In this document: positions 51,968 through 63,339 of the stretch, piece by piece
How positions within the stretch are numbered: position 1 is the first letter of the stretch
Layout: each line of letters starts with the position of its first letter
NCBI GenBank assembly: GCA_039519185.1
Contig: CM076847.1
Location: 46,755,708 to 46,819,707, forward strand
Reading direction: 5' to 3'
Length of the DNA: 64,000 nucleotides
DNA from: Astragalus membranaceus
Taxonomy: Eukaryota > Streptophyta > Magnoliopsida > Fabales > Fabaceae
Notes under the pieces: model-generated
What the model was told of the DNA's origin: nothing
Seen by the model: the letters and a program-made list of their open reading frames with translations, nothing else
Databases searched by the model: none
Position numbers and translations under genes: made by a program

Positions 51968-54486
51968 TGTTACAAGCGAGTGCAAACGAATTCATGTTAA
52001 GTCAAGGGACTATAAGTCCATTCAAGTCATGCTAATATCCAAATCATGCTAATATTCAAGTATAGATATGTGTTATGTAATGAAACTTTCAGAGGGTTTT
52101 ACCCAAGGAAAGGTAGACGTCATGTCAAGAAATATAAACATCGAGGATAGGGTAACGACCCTAAGTTTTTAGCATACTAGGGCAGGGAATTCATGAGCCC
52201 AAACTCTAGGACCCTTCCATGTAGCCCGCTTTCCAAGGTAAGCGGGATTGGGTGCACTACGAACCGAAGAAAAGAAAAATGGTTCAAAGTGTTTTGCTAA
52301 GAAGAGGACATGGTACGTAGTATCAAGAAGTTGAGCTACGAGGTAATCAGAAAAAGCTTTATGCACGTAGTATCCTTTGGACTACGATTGATTGAAAGTA
52401 ATAAATGAACCGCGAGAGTAGTAAGGGGTCTCGATAGGACTCACTGAGATTTGTAATCTCACCATTTATATGTTGTGGTTTTTACAGAGAAACAGGGAAA
52501 AGCAAAAGTCAAGAAGCACAGATAGGCAATGCACGTGATGGAGTCCACGAAGATCGTGGAGTCTTAGTTTATTGCTTATGTTATTCCCTAGTTTTAATAT
52601 AATTTCGATATTATGACTTGTACACGTAATAGAAGTTGTAAATCGTTTCTGCTATTGCTGTTTTTGGATATTGAATATGATTGATCACTTGATCAGTTTT
52701 TATCAAGTTTTAGTTTTGTTCGATATCTAAATACATGAATTTTACTCTGATGTATGCCTTAAAGTGTATTCTAGTATTCCTCCCATGGTTGAAATATTAG
52801 GGTATTATAAAATAAGTCATAGAAATCATACTTCAAATTAGGATATGAAATCACATTTCAATTTAAATAAGTCACATATAGTAAGGATGTTGGAAATGCA
52901 TCAAGGAATAAGAGTTGAATACAGTTCAGAACAATTTCAAACACGTTTACTTCCCTCAAAGTCTTTAAAAAAGAGATTAACAACGACGCTATAAAGATGT
53001 CACTTTTATCATTTTAAAACTCATTTCATTCATGTCTTTACACACCCATCAATTCGATCCCAGAATTAACCGAAAAACATGTTGCCTACGTATGAAACGC
53101 TAAAGGTTAGGATAAACTTGGAAGGCCTCTTGGAATAAGTTATAACTTCATTCAATGCTTAATTATAGTTGTATCTCTTTTCGTTAGCTTTCCAACGCAT
53201 CTAAAAACACTCAAATTGGAGTTCCGGATCAAAAGAGACAGGTAAAACAGTCGAAAGGCTATCGAAAAGCTTATCAACGAGAATGTAGCACGACCCGTGC
53301 TTCGCTACGCACGACCCGTGCTTCACTACGCACGACCCGTGGTCTTTTGTGGAGCACCAGAAAACTCTGTTTTTAAGGGTTTTTATGCATTCCTCAGGTA
53401 CTAGAACCACTCCAATTCCCCAACCAACCCAAAACATAATCTTTCCACATAAACATACAATCGTAAACACGTTTAAAACCCCAACGCAATATCATGGGTC
53501 ATCTATTTCATGCCAAACATTTGGGTAAAAGTTTTCACACCAACATAGCGACAACATCCACTTTAACATTCAATGATCATATCGGTCACACTAAAAGCTT
53601 GAAACAAGACTCAAATATAAAATTTCGATAGCATGTTATATTCATACATCAATTTGGTTCCAGCACTTATAATGCATCAACTCAATCTGTGACAACACAC
53701 AATTTAGCACATACTCATTCTATTGGTAAAATCAAACAATTAACGTTCACAAATAAGAGGTTAACAAACTCAATCATGGCCACGGTAGTGAAGACTCATA
53801 TATGAATCATGGCTTATGGGGTTACAGCCCAATCAATACTTACTATCTTTGTTTTTTACTTATCAGTCAATGCACTAGCAAACATGCATATCAAATTCCA
53901 TCCTTAATGGATAATAAAATTAGGGATATTACTTTTCACTCGTCTCAGAGATACACTTTCGTACTTTGGATTAAACTAAGGAACAACAGTTGTCCTCAAA
54001 TGACTTACATAAATTTCCATGTACCTATCGGAATCGACACAACCAATTTAATCCAAAATACAAGTATATTGGAATTTCAATACATATGGCTAGTACGAAA
54101 ACTCTATGAGGAACTCCTAACAAAACGAGCTCTTTCAAGAGCGACATCCTTTTTTTTACCTAACTTTCCTTAAACTTCATCTTTCATATCTCTACGGACT
54201 TGATTATAATCTTGTAAAGCCTCAACTAACTAAACCACTAAGGGTATTAGAGAACTTTAGAAAACTTGGGTCTAGCCTACGAAACATGGAGACTCCCTAA
54301 GAATGATCGGGCTAACCAGATGACTCACATGCTCGGTTAAGCATAAGGTTCCCTCATCAAGAAGGAAGGAAACACTAACAATATAACTACATCGGAGGTT
54401 AGACATCTCATTTGAAACCATTCTACTCGTGAATCAATGTTTGATTAGACAATTAGGGACTTATGAACATAAGGAAGGCACATCCA

Positions 54487-54490
<4 letters not shown>
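51968..54490. other. Debris of gypsy LTRs, no gene
   Basis: Positions 52160-52810 contain AAGGGGTCTCGATAGGACTC, TGAGATTTGTAATCTCACC and TTTTTACAGAGAAACAGGG. They match the complement of the LTR at 26764-29084, so they form a + oriented LTR piece, possibly ending in a degenerate GGGTATTATA near 52808. Positions 53287-53340 carry three GCACGACCCGTG motifs. The rest, including a 123-codon frame at 53802-54173, shows no recognisable content. Confidence 0.5.

Positions 54491-54568
<78 letters not shown>
54491..54568. repeat. (TA)n microsatellite at the left edge of the pararetrovirus
   Basis: About 38 TA units with one interruption (ATTAT) near 54527. A matching short (TA)n lies at 62490-62508 on the other side of the viral block. 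Confidence 0.95.
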
Positions 54569-54571
<3 letters not shown>

Positions 54572-54825
54572 AACTAAGGCTTACTATTTAAGCAAGTAAA
54601 AGGGCTACTGTGTATTTCGGTAGCCGGTTACAACAAACGACAAAATTTCACTAATTATGCCTGGTACACACTGGGCCCCATCGACACATAATTGAATGAA
54701 AAATACAAAATTCAAAAGACAAAAGTACAAAATTAAAAAGGTAAAGAAAATGTCGACAGCATAATTTGCATGTCACGTTTCAAATCTTGGCATGTGATCT
54801 TTCTTGATGCACTAAATTATGACAC

Positions 54826-56171
54826 TTATTCTTGTTCTTTTCCTTTTACATGCTTAGTCATAGATTGGATCATGGCATCCCAGAAGTCTTCTGGATAAGG
54901 ATCCTCTTCTTGCTGAGATTCTCCAGCTAAACAATCCATTTCACTTGGTTCAATAGATCCCTGTGAGGATGTTGACATTTCTTTAACTTGAAACGTACTG
55001 AAGAATTGTGTCTTCATGTGGTCAAGAGTTCTAACCATTATTTCTTCCTCAGATTCTTGAGGGTACTTCTTCTGGAAATAATGTTTTAAATTTGCCATAG
55101 ACAAATTTTGGAGATTAACATTATTTAAACCATTTTCTTTTTCTTCATTAATATTAGATAAGACCTGAGATATTAATTTTTTAAGATCTTCAGGATCCAT
55201 TCTAATCCACCATTTATAGAAGAAATTTCTTCTAAGTATAGGAATATTATTTTGGTCTTTTCCCATGGTCATAGACCACCTCCATATCCATGGGATTTGA
55301 AATTTGATAAAGAAAAGGCATGGACATTGTCCTATAATAAGCTTACTCGAAGCTATTTTTGTTATAAGAGGACTATTTTCACACCATGAGTTATATAAAT
55401 CCAATAATCCTTTGGAAGAGTTTCTAAAGATGGCCCAAATTTTTGCCACCAATTGTAAAACCAATTTGGTATCGGTTTATTAACCACTTCTGGGTTAATA
55501 CTAAAGAACCATGAATGTTTGTTTTTTGGGTTCTGATAATAAAAAGCTTTAGAAAAAGCCTGGATATAATCCCAATAATAAAAATATGCATATGCATTTT
55601 CAGCAATTTTTATTGCTTTTTCCCCATTTGGGTTTAATCCCCATTCTCTTGGGAGAAGGATTTTGTTAATATGACATTTGCTAAAGTATATAAAACTTTG
55701 CGGATTGTTATTTTGATGGTGATGAGTAATTGTCACTGATTCAGTAACTAATAATAAAATTTCTAAGTGTGGTCTTGATTTACCTTATAATCCTGGGTAT
55801 CCTCTGGATTCGAGGTACCTGGTCTTTATTGACCTTGGATCTTTTGTAATGCTGAGGTCTTCATCATCAATATACATGATGTCCTTAGTTATTGGATTCT
55901 CAAAATATTCTTGAGTTTGTTCTTGAGGAGAGTCACTAATAATAGCCCCTGCATAAGAGCTTTGTTTTGTTCCAGAAGAAGAAGTAATATCTTCTTTCTT
56001 CGGAGGAGCAGGTAATTGCTGCATAGTTCTTCCCCTATTAGGGTTTACTGTTGTCCAATCTCCTAAAAGAGGGACACTTGGTTCTTGTTGGTAGGGTAGC
56101 ATATTGCTACTCCTTCCTCCTCTGCCACGGCCACCTGGACCACGACCTCTTCCCCTATATGGGGTTGTCAT
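54826..56171 (-). pseudogene. Fourth viral ORF, possible inclusion-body/transactivator equivalent
   Basis: It starts MTTPYRGRGRGPGGRGRGGR, overlapping the pol end by 17 nt in another frame. A Gly/Arg-rich start leads to a Pro/Ser-rich region. A TAA (55785-55787) and a frameshift (about 55362-55464) interrupt it. Downstream pieces have aromatic motifs (WFYNWWQKFGP, IPWIWRW, NFFYKWWIRM) and a Glu/Ser-rich end. The position after RNase H equals ORF VI of caulimoviruses, but homology to the transactivator is not shown. The function call is positional inference. Confidence 0.55.
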
Positions 56172-57465
56172 TTCCCTGCAAAAATTCACGTGTTAAGAAA
56201 TCAGCTAGTGAATTATTTTCACCTTTAATGTATTCAATATCAAAATCAAAAACTGATAGTTGAGCTTGCCAATTTGCAAAAATTTGTTTAGAAACTAGAT
56301 TTTTCACATCTTTTTCAATAATTTGTTTTGCAGAACTACAATCAATTCTTAACAAGAATTTTTGATTTAATAAGTCATCTTGAAATTTAGAAATACATTT
56401 AATAATTGAAAGCATTTCTTTTTTGACTGTAGAATATTTTAATTGGGTCGGATTCCATTTACCCGAAGTAAACCTAACTAATACTTCTTTAGAAGTACTT
56501 GGGTCAGCTTGTTTGAGAATCCCTCCATAACCTATATTAGAGGCGTCTGTTTCAACAATTTTAAAAAACTTTGGGTTTGCCAAGTTTAGACAAGGAAGGG
56601 TTTTAACCCTGTATTCAATATATTGGACTGCCTTGGTATGGGCTTCAGTCCATGGGCCAACATTTTTTCTAAGCCTATTATATAATAAGGCTGTATCTTG
56701 GGCTAGATTTTTATAATAGTCTGAAATATAATTCAGGCTTCCTAAAAATCTTTGTAATTGCTTCTTTTCCAGAATTTCATCAGGAAATTTAGAAGCGAAT
56801 TCTATACTTCTACTTATAGGGATAATTTTCCCTTGGTCAATTTCATGACCTAAGAATCTAACCTTAGTTTGAAAAAGCTTCATCTTTGAAGCAGACAAAA
56901 CTAAACCATTATTTTTCACAATATTCTTAAAATTTTTAAGATGTTTAAAATGTTGACTAATAGTCTTAGAAAATACTAGGACATCATCTATATATACTAT
57001 CATGTAATCCGTATAAGGATTAAATATGTCATTCATAATATTTTGGAATTCAGAGGGGGCATTTTTAAGCCCAAAAGGCATTACATTCCATTCATAGTGA
57101 CCAAATGGAACTGTAAATGCTGTTTTATACTTATCAGATTCATTAATCTGAATTTGCCAGTAACCTGACTTCATATCAAATTTTGAAAAGACTAAGGCTT
57201 CATTAAGCCTATCCAATAAATCTTTTTTACTAGGTATTGGATACCTAATCCATTTCAAAACTTTATTTAATGGTTTATAATTTATAACCAATCTGGGAAC
57301 TCCACGTTCTTGTTCTGCGTGTTTATTCACATAGAAAGCTGTAGAACTCCAAGAAGATTTGGAGGGTCTAATTAATTTTTTATCTAAAAGAGAATTTATC
57401 TCTTTTTTACATAAACCAAGATATTCTTGATTCATTTGTGCAGGTCTTGCTTTTGTAGGAATTTA
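56155..57465 (-). pseudogene. Caulimovirid reverse transcriptase and RNase H
   Basis: The frame after a TAA (57463-57465) is open for more than 425 codons. RT motifs are RLVINYKPLNKV, FSKFDMKSGYWQIQI, NVMPFGLKNAPSEFQ and catalytic VYIDDVLVFS (about residue 145), then FLGHEID and the connection domain. RNase H has IVETDASNIGYGGIL, RIDCSSAKQII and NSLADFLTREF. It is separated from the protease by a one-base indel near 57505-57515 plus the TAA. Otherwise the RT-RNase H block is the best preserved part of the virus. Confidence 0.93.
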
Positions 57466-57482
57466 GCTTTCATTGAAGCCGT

Positions 57483-58394
57483 CTATGTATGGTAGAGATA
57501 CCATATGTTTTTTCTATTCCAGAAAGCATTTGGTATCTCACTACACACTTCATTTATGAATTGTTGTTCTAGACTCTTTATTTGAATCTTTATGTCAGCT
57601 TTATTAAGCTGTTCATTTATATTAGCTAAATTAATTTCTTCTTTTGAGAAACATATTTGTTTCTCTTTACTCAAAAGAAGTTCTTTTATCTCATTTATCA
57701 TTCTAGTATGAGGATCAGAAATAAATTCAAAAATAATTTTTTTATTTTCCAACATAGTTGTAATTCCTTTTTGGTCAATATTAATAATAGGCATAATATT
57801 ATGCAAAAAAGGTGTACCTAATATAATACGATGGGTTAAATCTTTAACTAAAATAAATGAAGTAGGTATACAAATACCTTGTTTGCAAATATGTGCATTT
57901 GGTAATTTAAAATTAACCTTTAGTTTATCACCCCCTGCTTGGGTAAGTGATTGCTTAGTTTTTGAAAAATACTTAGTAGGGATAATTCCCTCTTGGATAC
58001 AATTTAAATCTGCTCCACTATCAACTAGAGCAATTTCATTTTTCAAAATAAAATTTCTATTGATAATAATATCAATCTTCACAAACCATTTTTGAGAAGT
58101 TACTCTATTTAAAATAGAAAGATAATTATTTGAAGAAGACTCTGTTTTACTAGGGTTTTCTAAAACAGAAATTCTTTGAGACAAATTAATATTGCCTTTC
58201 TTTATTTGAGAAATTTCATTTTTCAAAATATTGATTTCTCTTTTTCAATCATTCATAGAAATGGGTTTTTCTTTGCTACTGGATTCTTGGAATCTAGATA
58301 AAACTTCACTTATTTGATATGGTGCCTCTATGATTAGAGGAGTTTCCTTTTTAGAATATTCTTTCATAAGAATATCTATCATTTTTCTCCTCAT
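57483..58394 (-). pseudogene. Caulimovirid protease region (start of POL)
   Basis: The ATG at 58392-58394 overlaps the coat-protein stop as ATGA. A TGA at 58245-58247 breaks the frame. Downstream the aspartic protease shows IALVDSGADLNCIQ and RIILGTPFL, followed by a Lys/Glu-rich linker. The frame is lost near 57505-57515 before RT. Confidence 0.85.
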
Positions 58395-60495
58395 AGTTCC
58401 ATTTTTTTGGAATCTAAAGCCTTTAAGGCTTCATCTTGTTCTTCAGTGAGAACATTTAGTCCATTCATATCTACGATGGATTTCCAATAATTTACTTCAT
58501 TACATTGGCAATCATTGTTGCCTGAAGATGATGATTCAGAAGAATCTTGGATTATATCTATATCTTCATTTGAAGATTCTATATCTGAATTAGAACTATA
58601 ATCAGAGTTAATTAATAAGACTTTTTCTAATTGTAATCTTAATTGATCATCTTGAATTTCATTGAGGGCTTTTTTAGTCCAACACTGGTTGGCATAATGA
58701 CCTACCTTGCCACACTTGTGACACGTAATATCAAACTTTTTAGCTTTTCTTTTTCCCTTCTTTTGGAAGGTGGGTCTACTCTAACCTGTCCTATTCTTTT
58801 CATTAAAAACTTTTCTTTTACTATTCTTTTTTCTGGAATTTTTGTAAAAGCTATTTGTTTTTTTATCAGAGAATTTTCTCCCTTGTATTCTCTGTCCCTT
58901 TTTACTATCCTTAGGCTCTTTGCCTAAGTCAAAAGCGAATTGCTCACAGAATTCACCTAATTGGTGTTTTTCTGTTAGCTTTTGTTTTTTCATTTGATTT
59001 TTTAGCTTTATATCATTGCATAAAGCCAAACCTTCTTTAATACAGCAACTAATTATCTGACCATAAGTTAAGTCATCATAATTGACATTTATACCATCAT
59101 TTTGGTCTCTTAAAGCTTGTCTTACCCTTTCTGCAAAGAGATAAGGAAGACCATCAATAAATTTTGCCTTCCAGTGGATTGAATTAGGGTCTTTTAATTG
59201 AAAAACCCAGGACAGAAATGTATCCTTATACCATCTAAAATGAGTTAAAGATGGACATCTTAAATTCTGTAAAAGAGAAGATAATTTTTCTCCTATAGAA
59301 ACATTGGTTCCTATAAAATGCTTAAGAATAGTAAGACACAGTGTATAAACTGCGTCTTCCTCGGTTGTACTTATAGTACCATTTTCTAATTTAATTTCTT
59401 TTTTATGGGATAATATATCCTTTTTCTGGGCATCCGTGAGATAATGATCCCACCAACCTCTTAACTGTCCAATAAAGCCAGTGGCTATGAATGTAGCAAT
59501 GGAACTGTCATTATTTCCATGTTGTTTACAAACAGTAGAGTACATAATCATTTTATGTACCATGTCAATAATTTGCTTATCATTTAAGCCATCTATGTTC
59601 CATTCATAGATTTGTTTCCCCGAATATGAATTTTGGTAAGACTCATTTTCCTCAAATAATAAATCCTGAGGAGAAGGTCTTTTATAATAATATTTCTCTA
59701 CTTGCTTTGAAGCATATATGGGATTTATTTCCTCATAATCTTTGGTATTATTAATATCCTGATTAGCAAACATTATTGCTAATTTATCTATTTCTTCATC
59801 AGAATTTTCTGATGATTCTTTACCAGATAAAACATTTATTTTTAAATTTTTTAATTTTTCTTCTAAAATATCTAAAAACTCATTTTTACTATTTTTCATT
59901 TTAAAACCTTCAATTTTTATTGGAGGTTGAACTATAGGTTCTTCTTTAATAACCGGAACATAATGTTTTTGAGAATTTTTTAAAATAAGCTCCTGTTGAG
60001 AAATATGTTGCTCAAACAAGGTTTTCAGTGAAGACAAATTTTCTTCTAAGGCTTTAAATTCATCTCCCAAAATTATTAAAAATAAATTAGTATAATTTTG
60101 GGCACTCATAATAGAATTTAAATCTTTTAAAGCAATTTGTGATTTCTCAATAAAATGAGTAAAAGCATTTGCTTCTACATTTTTTCCTAAAACAATATCA
60201 TAATTTTTTGGAGGAAAAATTGAATGAATTTTTTCTCCTTTTGAGTTTTCAAAAACTCTTTCTTTCAAAACATTTATTTCATAGTCTAAACGTTCATGAA
60301 AATATATTAAAAACCATTTAACAAAAGGCATATAAGTCTGATGAATGGTTAAATGCTCATAAATATTTCTTTTATAGCCTGAAGTTCATGAAAATAATAA
60401 TATGAAAAATACCATTTTCTAAATTCAGAATATCTTTCTTGCATAAACTCATCATTGATGAGCTTTCTCAGATCACTTCCTGGACTAAAATCCAT
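58391..60495 (-). pseudogene. Caulimovirid coat protein with zinc knuckle
   Basis: The start ATG at 60495 shares one base with the movement-protein stop (TAATG). A frameshift lies near 60332-60360. A long open part (60331-58784) contains an acidic N-terminal region, the capsid core (FIGQLRGWWDHYL, LTHFRWYKDTFLSWVFQL, KFIDGLPYLFAERVRQAL) and a Lys-rich stretch. A TAG (58781-58783) precedes the zinc knuckle CHKCGKVGHYANQC (about 58688-58730) and an acidic Ser-rich end (to 58391). The capsid-zinc knuckle arrangement is that of caulimovirid coat proteins. Confidence 0.88.
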
Positions 60496-61505
60496 TAATT
60501 AATATGGAAGCTCATTTCTGAGGCAGTAGGAGATTTCCTACTTTGTGGTTCATAAACTCCATAAGGAATATTAGTTTCACTAACTTTAATATTATCAACA
60601 ACTTCAATAGAAGAAGAAGAAGGTCTAGGTATATCAATTGGTGTAGTGTAATATTCACTGACTGAATGCCTAGAAGATAGTGATCTAGGAATTCTAGTAA
60701 TTCTATTACAATTAAATCTAATTTCTATATCACCCTCTGTATTTTGGATGATTTGGTCTATATCCTTATTAAGGATAGGTTTGGGTTCTACTTCCTGCGG
60801 AAGAGCCCAAGTTTCTGGAAAGTTAATTTCTTCCCATCTTATCAACCTATTAGTTGCAACATTTGATGTTAACAAATTTGTCTGCAGCAAAGTTGTTGTA
60901 CCTGGAAAAGTTATACGCTTAGCTTTAGGGTTAAGCGTGTTCAAAACTTTGTAGTAAATCCTATAGCATATTGCTATAACTTCACTACCTTGCTTGTAGT
61001 CATACCCATTCGTATGAATACTAAGCTGGATTGCTTCTGATATATTTTTATCAGATAATGATAGGCTCAAATTTGGAGCAACATCAAAATATACAGGTCC
61101 ATGACATAAACTTGTTTCAATTAGGGCAGCTAGGGATTGTTTAAAATTATTACATCTGCCATCTCACACATAGGCCATAATACTTGAGTTTAGTCCCAAC
61201 AATGTCAAGGGCTTAAGGGATATCTGAATAAGTCCAATATGAATGAAATTATAGTCCTTGAAGGCATCTAAGTCCTTTTTATTTAAAAGTCTAATAACCT
61301 GATTGTTATTAGATATTTGAACAGTTTGTTCTATCTGCTTAACAGCAAATTTTGCTTTTAGATCAAACATTCCAATTTTATATATTTGTTTTGAAGGAAC
61401 TATAGGTAAAGTCCACTTATTAAGTTGGTCTAAATTATTAGGGAATTCAATTAATTCCTCATTTTTTATAGAATTATTTTGATGATTATGATCATCTTCT
61501 TCCAT
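60495..61505 (-). pseudogene. Caulimovirid movement protein (30K superfamily)
   Basis: The first ORF of the viral block has 336 codons with one in-phase TGA (61164-61166). The part before has the movement-protein-like FIHIGLIQISLKPLTLLGLN stretch. The part after has NLSLSLSDKNISEAIQLSI and GSEVIAICYRIYYKVL, the 30K-type beta-rich core. The Ser/Pro-rich C-terminus ends next to the coat start. Such proteins form or gate plasmodesmal tubules. Identification rests on position and these conserved-looking blocks. Confidence 0.75.
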
Positions 61506-62018
61506 AGAAATATATATAAGCTAAAAGAGTGTTGTGGATCAGCTAGTTCAAATTACTGAACTAATAGATGAATATAATAAACTTAACATCAAATAAAATA
61601 GATATCTATTGATACTTCTAATTGTCATCTTTGTAAATGGAAAACCATTTAACTATCAACCCGAAGGGATAGAAGGGAGAATCCCTAAACCAAAGATGTA
61701 ACTTTGTTATCCAACAAAAACTTTCAAGTCTAAATAAACGGTCTGCTTCAAACTCCCCCTCCTTGGAGAAAAATGGACCATAGACGAAAGCACTGGATAA
61801 CATAGTCAGTCTTTAAGCAAAAGACCCAAAAGAAGTATGAGCAACTTAAAACTCTTAGTGTAAATATAAGCTTCCCCCTTCAAGGCTACAGCTCCCAATA
61901 TCAACTCCCTTGTTGAATCATCGGGGACGGTTCACCTTAGAAGTTTTAATAGGGGATATTTGAGTACTCTTCAAATGAAGAAATAACTCACCCTTATACT
62001 TACATCCTCAAGTTTAGC
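61506..62018 (-). other. Probable viral leader/intergenic region, rearranged
   Basis: Upstream of the movement protein there is AT-rich sequence with one short frame (61618-61803), as in caulimovirid RNA leaders. GAAGTTTTAATAGGGGATAT followed by TTGAGTACTCTTCAA occurs at about 61940-61974 and again at 62429-62463, bracketing the inverted pol copy. A promoter could not be assigned. Confidence 0.5.
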
Positions 62019-62428
62019 TAATATAAATGAACAGCTTAATAAAGCTGACATAAAGATTCAAATAAAGAGTCTAGAACAACAATTCATAAATGAAGTGTGT
62101 AGTGAGATACCAAATGCTTTCTGGAATAAAAAAAAACATATGGTATCTCTACCATACATAGACGGCTTCAATGAAAGCCAAATTCCTACAAAAGCAAGAC
62201 CTGCACAAATGAATCAGGAATATCTTGGTTTATGTAAAAAAGAGATAAATTCTCTTTTAGATAAAAAATTAATTAGACCCTCCAAATCTTCTTGGAGTTG
62301 TACAACTTTCTATGTGAATAAACACGCAGAACAAGAACGTGGAGTTCCCAGATTGGTTATAAATTATAAACCATTAAATAAAGTTTTGAAATGGATTAGG
62401 TATCCAATACCTAGTAAAAAAGATTTAT
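62019..62428 (+). pseudogene. Inverted duplicate of the viral protease-RT junction
   Basis: It matches the complement of about 57215-57624 with a few substitutions. Unlike the main copy, it stays open through the place where the main copy has a one-base indel and a TAA. So the two copies were damaged independently, or this copy comes from a less damaged genome. It ends at the second GAAGTTTTAATAGGGG. Confidence 0.9.
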
Positions 62429-62489
62429 TAGAAGTTTTAATAGGGGATATTTGAGTACTCTTCAATTGAGGAAATAACCCACCCTTTTA

Positions 62490-62508
62490 TATATATATAT
62501 ATATATAT
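62490..62508. repeat. Short (TA)n at the right edge of the pararetrovirus
   Basis: TATATATATATATATATAT precedes GGATACCGATCC. It is the counterpart of the long (TA)n at 54491-54568. Confidence 0.85.
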
Positions 62509-62510
62509 GG

Positions 62511-63339
62511 ATACCGATCCTAGAGGATTAGGGTAATAACCAATTTGTAACGCGAGGAGGGATAATAACAATAGTAGACACAATTGGACCACTAGTACTA
62601 GTACCCTCTTTAGTCAAAGATACGGGAGATAAACACGACAAAGAAGTCTAAATTCTTAGGAGGCTCTTCAATTCTAGTGCATATGATGTTCCTTTAAGAA
62701 AAAAGAAATATCGAAAGAAGACTAAATTCTCACAGAACCTGAACCATAAGTTTTGGTTAATTCTAGTCATACGATGGGATTGACTAGAATTAAACATAAA
62801 TACTCACACAAGGCATCTCCTCTTTAATTGAGGAAGTGCTTGAAACAACAACCTGGTTCTCAAAATGGCCAACTATCCTGGAATAAAGCTAGGTGACTGA
62901 CACTTCCCTAGCGGCGGAAGGTTTTCACAACCTTACTACTCCCTAGGTGACCGTCTACGAATTATGCGGTGACACAATGGTCGAATCGGCTCCAAAGACT
63001 AGACGGCTGCCCACAATCCTTCGAACCAGTACAGATGTCCATCCTTTTGTTCCCGAACATCATCTATAGCCCTCTGCTTCTGTTGCACGCTCTGATGAAA
63101 TGAGAAAGACAAGAATCCTATGGTTCAGTGTTTCAGAAGTATTCGGGGTTAAGGCAACTAATTGTCATCATTCCCAGTACCTTGCATGAAAGATTGAGTT
63201 GATCGGGCTCAATGCTTCACACAATATGCTGAGAGGTTTTGACAATTACTTGTCACAGTCCCTAGATGACTCGATCTATCTAATCTATTTACCGTGGAAT
63301 CACTAAGCCCAACTAGGTCGAACTGCTTTGATACCAAAA
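62511..63339 (-). mobile_element. 5' leader of a minus-strand gypsy element
   Basis: The region next to the LTR carries a tRNA-iMet-type primer site with one mismatch (GCTTTGATACCA on the + strand, 63325-63336). No gag motif was recognised in the remaining 800 bp, which is either leader or degraded gag. The pararetrovirus and its TA repeat adjoin at 62510. Confidence 0.55.

Larger units (their letters stand above)
54569..62510 (-). mobile_element. Endogenous caulimovirid (plant pararetrovirus), nearly complete, broken
   Basis: Minus-strand order is movement protein (61505-60495), coat protein with zinc knuckle (60495-58391), protease-RT-RNase H (58394-56155) and a fourth ORF (56171-54826). 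The length of about 7-7.9 kb equals one caulimovirid genome. No integrase or LTR exists, as expected for this family. Every ORF has at least one stop or frameshift. No tRNA-iMet primer site was found. A 410-bp part of pol recurs inverted at 62019-62428. Genus is left open: separate MP, CP and POL frames argue against the fused petuvirus layout, although the RT resembles florendo-/petuvirus-like sequences as I remember them. Confidence 0.85.

Noticed and set aside
53802..54173. 123-codon + strand frame as a host gene
   Set aside because: No domain, no supporting context, AT-rich LTR debris around it.
54826..56171. Firm naming of the fourth viral ORF as transactivator
   Set aside because: Only position supports it; I could not see a definite transactivator motif, so it is left as possible.
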